Shown piece after piece: positions 16,827 through 25,438 of a stretch of 64,000 nucleotides of DNA; positions within the stretch are counted from its first letter, which is position 1; every line of letters begins with the position of its first letter. Below the pieces are notes generated by a model. It was not told the origin of the DNA. It ran no database searches and saw nothing but the letters and a program-made list of their open reading frames with translations. Source of the stretch: Halogeometricum pallidum JCM 14848 (lineage in GTDB: Archaea > Halobacteriota > Halobacteria > Halobacteriales > Haloferacaceae); NCBI RefSeq assembly GCF_000337095.1, contig NZ_AOIV01000008.1, forward strand, positions 177,191 through 241,190, given 5' to 3'. Position numbers and translations under genes: made by a program.

Positions 16827-17525
16827 GTGTCCGACCCAGTCACTACCGGGTGCCGGTCGCTCGACGACCTCTTGGGGGGCGGGTTCGAGCGCGGAACCGT
16901 CACGCAGGTGTACGGCCCGCCGGCGGCGGGGAAGACGAATCTCGCGCTGTCCGCGGCGGTCCGCGTCGCCGCCGCCGGCGGCACCGTCGTCTACATCGAC
17001 ACCGAGGGACTCTCGGTGGAGCGCTTTCGCCAACTCGCAGAACACGTCGCCGGCCCGGACCAGTCGATGGAGGACGTGACCTCCCGGCTCATCATCTCCG
17101 AGGCGCACGACTTCGACGAGCAGGAGGAGGCCGTCCGCGACGCGAGCGAGTTCGCCGAGCGGGCGGACCTCATCGTGCTCGACAGCGCGACGGGCTTCTA
17201 CCGTCTCGAACGCACGATGGACAAAAACGACGGCGGCGAGTCGCTCCGCCGCGTCGCCCGACAGGTGACGCATCTGCTCTCCTTGGCGCGGAAACACGAC
17301 CTCGCGGTGGTCATCACGAACCAGGTGTTCTCCGACCCCGACACCGACCGCGTCCGCGCGCTCGGCGGTCACACGCTCGAACACTGGACCGGCGCGGTGC
17401 TCCGCGTCGACCGCTTCCGCGGCGGTAACCGCCGCGCGACGCTAGAGAAACACCGCGCGAAGGCGGCGGGCGAGACGGCCACCTTCGAGATAACCGACGG
17501 CGGCCTCGCGGCGACGGACATATAG
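16827..17525 (+). CDS. radB: DNA repair and recombination protein RadB
   Basis: 232 residues from GTG 16827. It is a bare RecA/RadA ATPase core without the helix-hairpin-helix N-domain: Walker A GPPAAGKT at residues 30-37, Walker B ADLIVLDSATGFYR, and ITNQVFSDPDTDRVRALGGH. Archaeal RadB is a RadA paralogue that assists loading of the recombinase. The frame is open far upstream, but that part overlaps the RuvC-fold gene on the other strand. Divergent pairing with a RuvC-fold gene is notable. Confidence 0.94.
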   Translation: MSDPVTTGCRSLDDLLGGGFERGTVTQVYGPPAAGKTNLALSAAVRVAAAGGTVVYIDTEGLSVERFRQLAEHVAGPDQSMEDVTSRLIISEAHDFDEQEEAVRDASEFAERADLIVLDSATGFYRLERTMDKNDGGESLRRVARQVTHLLSLARKHDLAVVITNQVFSDPDTDRVRALGGHTLEHWTGAVLRVDRFRGGNRRATLEKHRAKAAGETATFEITDGGLAATDI

Positions 17526-17648
17526 TCGACGCGGCGGCGGCGCTGTCGAGCGACGGACGGAGGCGTCGTCAACGTCGAACCGGCGCGCGAAAAACGGAGT
17601 CGGAGTCGAGTTCGTCGAGATGCGGCCGTCGCGTCTTCGGGTTTCCGT

Positions 17649-18791
17649 CTACAGGTCGCCGAGCTTTCGCATGACCTGTCCCTGGTATTTCTCGTCGGCG
17701 TTGACGCCCTTCAGTTCGAGCACGTTGCGCTCGAGTTTGTCCAGGGCGACGTGGAAGGCGTGTTCGGCGCCGTAGCCCTCGCCGCTGCCGGCCACCTGAC
17801 CTTGGCTGGTGCGAAGGCGCACCTGGGACTGGATGAGGGGCGTCCCGCGGAGCTTCTCTTTGTGCTCGTGGAAGCGCACGTGCGCGTGGTGCACCTGCAT
17901 CTGCTGGTACTTGTCGACCACCTGCGTGATGGAGTCGCCGACCTCCTCGCGGGTGAGCGTCTCCAAGAGGCCGATGTTGGTTATCTGCACGTCCATGCGC
18001 TCTTCTTCGGTGAACGTCAGCGCGCGGAGCACGTCCGTCTTCGTGACGACGCCGAGTATCTCGCTGTCGCTCTCGGTCGGCGTCACGATTAGCCCCTCGA
18101 TGTCGTTCTCGAACATCCGCTCGACGGCCTCTCGAACCGTCTCGCCGGGCGAGGCGGCGATGACCGGCGAGGACATCAGGTCGTACACCGGAAGGTCGAG
18201 CATCCGGTCGATGTCGCCGCGGCGGTCGCCGCGGCCCTGCCGGTCGGTGTTCCGCACCGAGAACTCGATGATGTCGTGGGTGGTCAGCACGCCGGTGAGC
18301 TTTCCGTCGTCGTCGATGACGGGCAGCCGCGAGACGCCGTTCTCGCGCAGGAGATTGATCGCCTGTCCGACGTGGGACTTCTCGCCGATGGTGACGACGT
18401 CCTCGGTCAGGATGTCGTCGACGGTGATGGCGTCGAGGTTCTCCAGCACCGCTTCGAGGATGTCGTTCCCCGTGACGATGCCGTACAGTTTCTCGCCCTC
18501 GTAGACGGGAGCGATTCGCGTGTCCCCTTCGACGAGCATCCGGGCGGCCTCTCGGATGTCCTCGTGGCGGTCGATGCGGGGCGCGGACTTCATCACGGCG
18601 GACGCCTTGGTGTCGTCCTCCATGCGGGACCGGACGAGCTGTTTCTCACCGATGACGCCGGCGTAGTCCCCGTCCTCGGTCACGACGATGCCGCGAGAGT
18701 TCTCGCGCTCGAAGATGGACCGGATTTTACCCAGTCGTTTGTCCGCATCAACCTCGACGAAATCGGGAGTGGCAATATCAGCAATATCCAT
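17649..18791 (-). CDS. Four-CBS protein with HPF-like C-terminal domain
   Basis: 380 residues starting MDIADIATPDFVEV; an ATG six codons upstream (18809) is equally open. Four CBS motifs in tandem (residues 1-265) form two nucleotide-sensing Bateman modules. From about residue 275, MDVQITNIGLLETLTREEVG to AFHVALDKLERNVLELKG has the beta-alpha pattern of the HPF/S30AE ribosome-hibernation fold. Sensing of AMP/ATP may thus be tied to ribosome binding; the CBS call is secure, the HPF likeness is by eye. It converges with radB and diverges from the small membrane gene at 18993. Confidence 0.88.
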   Translation of the reverse strand: MDIADIATPDFVEVDADKRLGKIRSIFERENSRGIVVTEDGDYAGVIGEKQLVRSRMEDDTKASAVMKSAPRIDRHEDIREAARMLVEGDTRIAPVYEGEKLYGIVTGNDILEAVLENLDAITVDDILTEDVVTIGEKSHVGQAINLLRENGVSRLPVIDDDGKLTGVLTTHDIIEFSVRNTDRQGRGDRRGDIDRMLDLPVYDLMSSPVIAASPGETVREAVERMFENDIEGLIVTPTESDSEILGVVTKTDVLRALTFTEEERMDVQITNIGLLETLTREEVGDSITQVVDKYQQMQVHHAHVRFHEHKEKLRGTPLIQSQVRLRTSQGQVAGSGEGYGAEHAFHVALDKLERNVLELKGVNADEKYQGQVMRKLGDL

Positions 18792-18992
18792 AGTCCGAGT
18801 AACCTCCATCGTTAACGTACTCCGCCCCTGCTCTTGAAGGTTCGCGCTGGCTCCCGGGCGATGGGCGCCGCGTGCTCGCCGGTCGGTTCCGGACGCGATT
18901 CGCGGCGTTCTCCCCGCCAGCAGCCTCCACGCCGCCGTTTGACGGGCCGGCCGGACCGAAAGGGACTCAAAGGATGACACCGGTTCACCAGT

Positions 18993-19241
18993 ATGACAAG
19001 CGGGCTACTCGCGTTGCTTCCCGAACTCGTCGAGGTACTGCTGTTCGGCACCGGAACCGTCCTACTGTCGGGCGTCGGACTCTACGTCGAGCGATTCGCG
19101 CTGTCGATGGTTGAGGGCGGTCAACTCGGACTCGGCGCGTGGGCGGCCGTGATGGGCGCCGTCGCCTTCGGGTTCGCCTACCTGCTCGCGACCGACAAGT
19201 TCCGACCGCGCGTCGCGAAACTCCTCGGCGCGGACGCCTAG
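18993..19241 (+). CDS. Small membrane protein
   Basis: 82 residues with two or three hydrophobic helices (around 3-30 and 45-65) and a basic end, DKFRPRVAKLLGADA. The ATG at 18993 follows a GC-poor spot in the divergent gap. It resembles unannotated haloarchaeal membrane proteins of the same size; no function can be given. About 160 bases separate it from the next gene, which has an AT-rich AAAATAATA promoter element of its own. Confidence 0.65.
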   Translation: MTSGLLALLPELVEVLLFGTGTVLLSGVGLYVERFALSMVEGGQLGLGAWAAVMGAVAFGFAYLLATDKFRPRVAKLLGADA

Positions 19242-19402
19242 CACGGAGACGTCGAACGCGGGAGTTCTACGAACCGTCGTTCGCTCGCCACCGACGGCTT
19301 CGCTCTCCCAGCACGTGCGAACGGCCGCGTTTTCCGAACACCGAGTAAATTACGCGAGTTGGAGGGGGAAAATAATACCCGTCCGGAGTCCGAAGACCGG
19401 GT

Positions 19403-19720
19403 ATGGATAGCTACGACCCGGCCACACTCTCGAAGGACGAGGCGTACGAGTTCGCGTCGAACGAGCGCCGACGGAGCCTCATCCGTACGCTCATCGCGGA
19501 CGGCGCCCAACCGCTCTCGCGGGTCGTCGACGAAGTCGTCCCCGACGCGTACGAGGAGTCGTTCGAGGACTCGTGCGTGGACGCCCGTCGGAACGTCCGC
19601 ATCGCCCTCGGACACACCGACATCCCGAGACTCGACGCCGGCGGGGTCGTCGACTACGATTACGCCGACGAAGTCGTCGCTCCCGACGACCGCATCGAGG
19701 AACTCGAACCACTCGTCTGA
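19403..19720 (+). CDS. Winged-helix-like regulator (DUF7344 type)
   Basis: 105 residues. ASNERRRSLIRTLIADGAQPLS at the N-terminus, then ARRNVRIALGHTDIPRLDAG and GVVDYD, give the helix-turn-helix and wing layout of haloarchaeal DUF7344/ArsR-like domains. These are generally taken to be small transcription regulators. AAAATAATAC near 19368-19377 lies about 27-35 bases before ATG 19403, fitting a TATA box for a nearly leaderless message. Possible target: the lipoprotein gene beginning 117 bases later. Confidence 0.75.
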   Translation: MDSYDPATLSKDEAYEFASNERRRSLIRTLIADGAQPLSRVVDEVVPDAYEESFEDSCVDARRNVRIALGHTDIPRLDAGGVVDYDYADEVVAPDDRIEELEPLV

Positions 19721-19836
19721 ACGACGTTTCGAGGCGTACTCTTCTCGTGACGAGAGACAATCAGGTCTAGTGTCTATTATTTCACGGAATATTTAATTGG
19801 ATTATTTGTTCCGTGGCGGAGTGCGTCCGATACAGA

Positions 19837-21204
19837 ATGTCCCGGCTGATAGTACTCGGAGTCGTACTCATCTTCGTCACGACCGGTTGTATCGGCGTGG
19901 GCCCGTCGGAGTCACCGTCCGGCGAAATCGTGTCGGAGGTGGAGAGCGCGCAGACCCCGGACGGGTCCAGCGTCTCGCCGAACGCGACTCCCGACGACGG
20001 CGGCGACTCGACCGACACGGCCACCACGACGGACGTGCCGCCGAACGCCGACGAGGGCGGAGACGAACCGAACGCCGATTCGGGCGACTCGAACGAAGCG
20101 AACGCTAATTCCAACGACTCGAACGATAGCTCTGCGGACTCCGACGACTCGGACGATAGCAATGATAGCTCGAACGACTCGAACGATTCGAGCGACTCGG
20201 ATACCAACGCGAACGACGACGAGTCGACGACCGACTCGAACGACGAGAACGCGACGGCCGCCAACGCCACCGAGACGGCGACCGACACGGAAACTGACAC
20301 CGAGACGAACGCGTCGGCCGCGGTCAACGCGGAGTCCGACGACGAGGACGCGGAGGTGAACACGGAGACGGACACCGAGACGGCGACCGACACCGAGACG
20401 GACGCGCCGCCGAACGCCGACGAGGACGGAGACGAACCGAACGCTGAAGCGGACACGGAGACGCCCGTCGTCACGGAAACGGAGACTGAGACTCCGACCG
20501 ACACCGGCGTACCGACGGAAACGGAGACGGACGCCGGCACCCTGTCGGCGCTACTGACGACCGCGGCGTCGATCGCCGGCGGCGCGGACCGAGCGCAGAA
20601 CTCGACGCAGTCCGAGACGCGACGCGAAACGGAGACGGAATCCGATACGCCGACCGAAGGCCCGACAGAGACGGCGACCGACGAGCCGACATCGACACCG
20701 ACCGCGGAGCCGACCGAAACACCGACTGACACGGCCACGGAGACCGACACCGCGACGCCGACGGAGGCTCCCACCGAGACCGAAACGGCAACCGAAACAG
20801 CGACTCAGACCGACACGGCGACGGAGCGAGAGGCGGCCGTCGACACAGAGACGGAGACAGCCGCGGAGACGGCGACTCAGACGGAAACCGCCACCGAGAC
20901 CGAGACTGAGACCGCCACGGAAACGGAGACCGCGACGCCGGATCCGACCGAGACACCGACTGAGGACGACGGACCGAACGCCGAGGCGGCACCCCCGGCG
21001 GAGAGCACGGACGACGGCGGACTCGTCGAGACTGCGCTCGGTCTCGGGAACGACGACGAACCGAACGAGAACGCCGACGGGACGAACGGGAACGCGGACG
21101 GGCCGAACGGGAACGCGGACGAGAGTGCAGGGTCGAACAATGAATCGAGCAGTGGGAACTCGGCGTCGAACGGCGGCGGACCGAACGCGGGTCTCCTCGA
21201 ATAG
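19837..21204 (+). CDS. Lipoprotein with very long Thr/Glu/Asp/Asn low-complexity tract
   Basis: 455 residues from MSRLIVLGVVLIFVTTGCIG; VTTGC is a lipobox, so it is exported and lipid-anchored. Nearly all the rest is repetitive: NDSNDSS blocks (about 85-125), then TETETAT/TDTETD runs, broken by repeated PPNADEDGDEPNA-type units, and a final NGNADGPNGNADE segment. One hydrophobic island (TLSALLTTAASIAGGADRAQ) lies mid-way. Abundant Thr/Ser and N-D-S/N-A-T sites suggest heavy glycosylation of a stalk or cell-wall spacer. No folded domain is seen. The ATG follows an AT-rich promoter. Confidence 0.75.
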   Translation: MSRLIVLGVVLIFVTTGCIGVGPSESPSGEIVSEVESAQTPDGSSVSPNATPDDGGDSTDTATTTDVPPNADEGGDEPNADSGDSNEANANSNDSNDSSADSDDSDDSNDSSNDSNDSSDSDTNANDDESTTDSNDENATAANATETATDTETDTETNASAAVNAESDDEDAEVNTETDTETATDTETDAPPNADEDGDEPNAEADTETPVVTETETETPTDTGVPTETETDAGTLSALLTTAASIAGGADRAQNSTQSETRRETETESDTPTEGPTETATDEPTSTPTAEPTETPTDTATETDTATPTEAPTETETATETATQTDTATEREAAVDTETETAAETATQTETATETETETATETETATPDPTETPTEDDGPNAEAAPPAESTDDGGLVETALGLGNDDEPNENADGTNGNADGPNGNADESAGSNNESSSGNSASNGGGPNAGLLE

Positions 21205-21536
21205 CCCCAATCTGCCGTCTGAAGCGCTTAGAATACAGGGTGTTCTCACGCACTCTATTCTTCTGCATGACGTGCGGACGGATGTACCCACCATCAACCG
21301 ATTCGGCGAAATGGGGTGTTACGTGCTTCTGTTATAGTGTTCGTGCGGTACTTTCGAGGTCTGCCCAATGTGGAGTCACGACTCTCACAATCGGCTAAAT
21401 GGCATTTCGGATGCCTCCGGGATTCGTTTTGAGGTGGTAAACTGATGGCCGCCTTTTTCAAAGTCAGATTACACGGTTAGCCCGAGAGGTTGATTAGGGA
21501 GAAACCTTGATTTAGCGCCTACTACTTATTGCAGGC
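21205..21536. other. Gene-free, AT-richer region after the lipoprotein
   Basis: 332 bases with lower GC than the neighbours. GGCAT and ATGCC around TTCGG (21401-21415) form a small hairpin followed by a T-rich stretch. No frame resembles a protein. It joins the mini-ORF stretch next to tRNA-Val and may be decayed foreign DNA. Confidence 0.4.
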
Positions 21537-21635
21537 ATGTCGTACGGTAACACAAGCTTCGACAACACCAGCTATGCTCCTACTTCTGCTGCAGCGGGTG
21601 CACTCATCCAAAACCCCGAGGACGAATGGCCATAG
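21537..21635 (+). CDS. Possible mini-gene, 32 residues
   Basis: ATG at 21537 opens a short frame MSYGNTSFDNTSYAPTSAAA, ending QNPEDEWP. It is polar, Asn/Ser/Thr-rich and AT-rich in codons. TACTTATT 14 bases upstream could serve as a promoter element. It overlaps the next mini-ORF by ten bases, an arrangement typical of coupled small genes. No family recognised; may be chance. Confidence 0.25.
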   Translation: MSYGNTSFDNTSYAPTSAAAGALIQNPEDEWP

Positions 21636-21727
21636 AAAATCAGGAGCTGTTTGATCCGTTTGCGAAACTGATACTCTGGCTGTTCTTATTGGCGGTTACG
21701 TACACAGCAAGCGACAATCTTTCTTGA
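21626..21727 (+). CDS. Possible mini-gene, 33-residue membrane peptide
   Basis: MAIENQELFDPFAKLILWLF continues LLAVTYTASDNLS: an amphipathic head and one clear membrane segment. It overlaps the preceding mini-ORF in another frame and lies about 80 bases from the 3' end of tRNA-Val. Low GC sets it off from the genome average. It may be a small membrane peptide or the debris of an integrated element. Confidence 0.3.
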   Translation: MAIENQELFDPFAKLILWLFLLAVTYTASDNLS

Positions 21728-21808
21728 CTATAGCCTTGGCTACCCCAGTTCGCTGAGGTGTTACCTGCCGGTCAAGCAACTACTGAGTCGGAAAACGATA
21801 TAAGAGGA

Positions 21809-21883
21809 TGGGTTGGGGCAGATTTGAACTGCCGGCCTCCTCCATGTCAAGGAGGTGTCATAACCAGACTAGACCACCAACCC
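21809..21883 (-). tRNA. tRNA-Val (GAC)
   Basis: Acceptor stem GGGTTGG pairs with CCAACCC (21877-21883 with 21810-21816, read on the minus strand), discriminator A at 21809. Anticodon stem CCTCC/GGAGG with loop TTGACAT gives anticodon GAC. The T-loop GTTCAAATC is canonical. CCA is not encoded. The 3' end faces an AT-rich stretch with mini-ORFs, a usual place for integration. Confidence 0.95.
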
Positions 21884-22071
21884 GGTTTGCTGCGTACAGT
21901 GCGCCCGTCTGAGCGCATTACCTCGTTTCCCGGGAATACAATTAAGAGTTGCGAATTGGAACGCCGTCGTTCGATTCCGGGGACGGCGCGGTGACGAACC
22001 CGTCCCCGACGCCCGCCGAACGTCGCCTCCTGCGCCCGTCACCTCGCCCCGCCCCGACAGCCTTAAGCTGG

Positions 22072-22093
22072 TGTACTTATTTGTACATTATAA
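22072..22093 (+). promoter_or_regulatory. trp operon promoter with TGTAC/GTACA operator candidate
   Basis: TGTAC (22072-22076) and GTACA (22083-22087) form an inverted repeat with a TTATTT spacer, and TTATAA at 22088-22093 is a TATA box 28 bases before the trpD ATG, so the message is probably leaderless. The right half reads TTGTACA and contains TGTACA, the TRP-box sequence known for TrpY in Methanothermobacter. Confidence 0.6.
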
Positions 22094-22120
22094 CCCGAAT
22101 ACGTACATCGGAGTCTCACC

Positions 22121-23155
22121 ATGACGCTTCAGACCTACATCGAACGCGCGACGGAGGGAACGGACCTGACGCAGGAGGAGGCCCGCGAGGCCGCCAGCGC
22201 CGTCTTCGAGGGGGCGACGGACGCCCAGATCGGCGCGCTGTTGACCGCTCTGCGGGCGAAAGGAGAGACGGAGGCCGAGATAGCCGGCTTCGCGCAGGGG
22301 ATGCGCGACGCCGCGCGCACCATCTCGCCCGACCGGACGCCGTTGGTCGACACCTGCGGTACCGGCGGCGACGACTACGACACCATCAACGTCTCGACGA
22401 CCAGCGCCATCGTCGCCGCCGGGGCGGGCGCGGCCGTCGCCAAACACGGCAACTACTCGGTGTCCTCCTCGTCGGGGAGCGCCGACGTGCTCGAAGTCGC
22501 CGGCGCCGACGTGGAGGCCGAACCGGCGGCCGTCGAGGCGGCCATCGACCGCGACGGCATCGGCTTCATGCTCGCGACGGTGTTCCACCCCGCGATGAAG
22601 GCCGTCATCGGCCCCCGGAAGGAACTCGGCATGCGGACCATCTTCAACGTGCTCGGCCCCCTGACGAACCCCGCGGGCGCGCAGGCGCAGGTCGTCGGCG
22701 TCTACGACCCGGACCTCGTCCCGGTACTCGCCCGCGCGCTGACGAAGATGTCCGTCGAACGCGCCCTCGTCGTCCACGGGTCCGGCATGGACGAGATAGC
22801 GCTCCACGACGAGACGGTCGTCGCGGAAGTCGACGGCGAGAACATCGAGGAGTACACGCTCTCGCCGGCGGACCTGGGCCTCGACTCGGCACCCGTCTCG
22901 GAGGTCGGAGGCGGCACGCCGCAGGAGAACGCCGAGGACCTCCGCGGCATCGTCACCGGCGACGTGACGGGACCGAAGCGGGACATCATCCTCGCCAACG
23001 CGGGCGCGGCGATATACGTCGCGGGACTCGCCGACGACATCGAGGCGGGCGTCGAACGCGCCGCCGAGGCCATCGACTCCGGGGAGGCCGCCGACACGTT
23101 CGCGACCCTCTGCGGGACGAAGGAGGCTCCCGACGCGGAGTCGGCGGAGGTCTGA
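22121..23155 (+). CDS. trpD: Anthranilate phosphoribosyltransferase
   Basis: 344 residues, usual length. It joins anthranilate to PRPP in tryptophan synthesis. The PRPP-binding loop CGTGGDDYDTINVST (residues 76-90), the SVSSSSGSADVLE loop and GPRKELGMRTIFNVLGPLTN are typical. It opens the trpDFEG operon; the next gene begins two bases after its stop. The likely leaderless start lies just behind a TATA box overlapped by a TGTACA-type operator candidate. Confidence 0.97.
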   Translation: MTLQTYIERATEGTDLTQEEAREAASAVFEGATDAQIGALLTALRAKGETEAEIAGFAQGMRDAARTISPDRTPLVDTCGTGGDDYDTINVSTTSAIVAAGAGAAVAKHGNYSVSSSSGSADVLEVAGADVEAEPAAVEAAIDRDGIGFMLATVFHPAMKAVIGPRKELGMRTIFNVLGPLTNPAGAQAQVVGVYDPDLVPVLARALTKMSVERALVVHGSGMDEIALHDETVVAEVDGENIEEYTLSPADLGLDSAPVSEVGGGTPQENAEDLRGIVTGDVTGPKRDIILANAGAAIYVAGLADDIEAGVERAAEAIDSGEAADTFATLCGTKEAPDAESAEV

Positions 23156-23156
23156 G

Positions 23157-23810
23157 ATGGTCCGGGTGAAGATATGCGGCGTCACGAGCGAGGAGGACCT
23201 CCGCGCCGTCGACGAGGCGGGCGCGGACGCCGTCGGCTTCATCGCCGGCGTCCCCGTGGACACGCCGCGGGAACTGTCGCTCGTCCGAGCGGCCGAACTC
23301 GCCGCCGCCACCTCGCCGTTCCTCTCGGCCACGCACGTCACGATGCCCGAGACGGCCAGCGAGGCCATCGAAGTCGGCAACAGGGTGAAACCCGACGTGC
23401 TCCAGATTCACGGCGAGTTCGACGCGGAGGAGTACCGCGCCGTCCGCGCCGCGGTGGACACCTGCGTCGTCGCCGTCGTCGACGCCGAAGAGCCTCAACG
23501 GGCCCGCGCCATCGACGCGGCCGTCGACGGCATCGTCGTCGACTCCGTGAGCGAGGAGGGCGCGGGCGGCACCGGCGAGACGCACGACTGGAAGCAGACG
23601 GCCAAGGTGGCCTCGACGCTCGACGCGCCGGTCATCCTCGCGGGCGGGTTGACCCCGGACAACGTCGCCGAGGCCGTCGAGACGGTCGACCCCTACGCCG
23701 TCGACGTGGCCAGCGGCGTCGAGTCCGAGGGCGGCGTGAAGGACCGCGACGCGGTGCGGGCGTTCGTCGAGAACGCCAAGGCCGCCGCCACCGCGGAGGT
23801 GAAGGCGTGA
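23157..23810 (+). CDS. trpF: Phosphoribosylanthranilate isomerase
   Basis: 217-residue TIM barrel. The general base Cys lies in VKICGVTSEED (residue 7) and the general acid Asp in YAVDVASGVE; the phosphate-binding ILAGGLTPDNV is present. It rearranges phosphoribosylanthranilate to CdRP, the step after TrpD. Its stop overlaps the trpE GTG start (GTGA). The next enzyme, TrpC, is not in the window. Confidence 0.96.
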   Translation: MVRVKICGVTSEEDLRAVDEAGADAVGFIAGVPVDTPRELSLVRAAELAAATSPFLSATHVTMPETASEAIEVGNRVKPDVLQIHGEFDAEEYRAVRAAVDTCVVAVVDAEEPQRARAIDAAVDGIVVDSVSEEGAGGTGETHDWKQTAKVASTLDAPVILAGGLTPDNVAEAVETVDPYAVDVASGVESEGGVKDRDAVRAFVENAKAAATAEVKA

Positions 23811-25438
23811 CGCGCGCGAACGGCGTCGCCGACGTTTCGCTGTCGCTCTCGCGCGCGGAGTTCGTCTCCCTCCTCGACGGCGAGGACCGCCCGGTGGTCG
23901 CGCACGTCACCGCCGACCTGCCGGCGACGACGCCGCTGACGGCGTACGCGGCCCTCGCGGACCGCAGCGACTACGGCTTCCTCCTGGAGAGCGCCGAGAA
24001 GACCGCCTCCAGCGACCCCGACGGCGCGTTCGCGCCGGACCACGCGACGGCGGACCGACACGCCCGCTACTCGTTCGTCGGTTACGACCCCGAGGCCGTC
24101 GTCACCGTCGGCCCCGAGGGGGCGTCTATCGAGTCGCTCGGCGGCCGCGCCGCGCGCTATCTCGAACCCGGCGACGGCGACGTGCTGGACCGTCTCCGCG
24201 GAGCGCTTCCGGACCTCCCGCGCGTCGGGTTCCCCGACGACGACCGACAGCGACTGCGCGGCGGTCTCGTCGGCTTTCTCGCCTACGAGGCCGTCTACGA
24301 CCTCTGGCTCGAAGAGGTGGGCGTCGAACGCCCCGAGACGGACGCGCCCGACGCGCAGTTCGTCCTTACCACGCGGACGTTGTCGTTCGACCACGCCGAG
24401 GGGACGGCGACGCTCGTCTGCACGCCCGTCGTCGGCCCCGACGACGACGCGGGCGAGGTGTACGGCGACCTTCTCTCGGAAGCCCGGGCCGTCGTCTCGA
24501 CCCTGACCGACGCGGAGACGCCCGACACCGGCGGCTTCGTCCGAACGGGCGAGACGGCCGGACCGAGAGACGAGTACGAGGCGGCCGTCCGCGAGACGAA
24601 AGATCACGTCCTCGACGGCGACATCTATCAGGGGGTCATCTCCCGCGTCCGCGAACTCCGCGGGGAGGTCGACCCGATGGGCCTCTACGAGGCGCTCCGG
24701 ACCGTGAACCCCTCGCCGTACATGTATCTGCTCCGCCACGACGACCGACACATCGTCGGCGCGAGTCCCGAGACGCTCGTCTCCGTCCACGGCGACCGGG
24801 TCGTCTCGAACCCCATCGCGGGCACCTGCGAACGCGGGACCAGCCCCGTCGAGGACCGCCGCCTCGCGGGCGAGATGCTCGCCGACGGGAAAGAACGCGC
24901 CGAGCACACGATGCTCGTCGACCTCGCGCGCAACGACGTCCGCCGGGTGAGCGAGGCCGGCAGCGTCCGCGTCGAGGAGTTCATGAACGTCCTGAAGTAC
25001 AGCCACGTCCAGCACATCGAGTCCACGGTGACGGGAACGCTCGCGGCCGACCGCGACAGTTTCGACGCGACGCGGGCGACGTTCCCCGCCGGGACGCTCA
25101 CCGGCGCGCCGAAGGTGCGCGCGATGGAGATAATCGACGACCTCGAACGCACTCCGAGAGGCGTTTACGGCGGCGGCGTCGGCTACTACTCGTGGTCCGG
25201 CGACGCCGACTTCGCCATCGTCATCCGCACGGCGACGGTCGACCGCTCGGGCGACGAGGACGTGATAGCCGTCCGCGCGGGCGCCGGCCTCGTCGCCGAC
25301 AGCGACCCGGCCGCCGAGTACGAGGAGACCGAACAGAAGATGGGCGGCGTCCTCGCCGCCGTCGAGCGAATCGAGCGAGCGCCGACTGACGGCGCGGGGG
25401 AGGGCCCCGAAGCCGCCCCCGAGGGGGGAGAGCGATGA
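23807..25438 (+). CDS. trpE: Anthranilate synthase component I
   Basis: 543 residues from GTG 23807 that overlaps the trpF stop; the frame extends upstream inside trpF but this is a shadow. Chorismate-binding signatures: YMYLLRHDDRHIVGASPE, NPIAGTCERGTSP, ERAEHTMLVDLARND and FPAGTLTGAPKVRAMEIID. It makes anthranilate from chorismate using ammonia from TrpG. The N-terminal part contains a Trp-feedback-like region (LLESAEKTASS). It ends ATGA-coupled to trpG. Confidence 0.96.
   Translation: MTRANGVADVSLSLSRAEFVSLLDGEDRPVVAHVTADLPATTPLTAYAALADRSDYGFLLESAEKTASSDPDGAFAPDHATADRHARYSFVGYDPEAVVTVGPEGASIESLGGRAARYLEPGDGDVLDRLRGALPDLPRVGFPDDDRQRLRGGLVGFLAYEAVYDLWLEEVGVERPETDAPDAQFVLTTRTLSFDHAEGTATLVCTPVVGPDDDAGEVYGDLLSEARAVVSTLTDAETPDTGGFVRTGETAGPRDEYEAAVRETKDHVLDGDIYQGVISRVRELRGEVDPMGLYEALRTVNPSPYMYLLRHDDRHIVGASPETLVSVHGDRVVSNPIAGTCERGTSPVEDRRLAGEMLADGKERAEHTMLVDLARNDVRRVSEAGSVRVEEFMNVLKYSHVQHIESTVTGTLAADRDSFDATRATFPAGTLTGAPKVRAMEIIDDLERTPRGVYGGGVGYYSWSGDADFAIVIRTATVDRSGDEDVIAVRAGAGLVADSDPAAEYEETEQKMGGVLAAVERIERAPTDGAGEGPEAAPEGGER

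Noticed and set aside
20100..20960. Regular DNA repeats as a CRISPR array or satellite
   Set aside because: They are codon-level repeats of a single open lipoprotein frame with three-base periodicity and no unique spacers.
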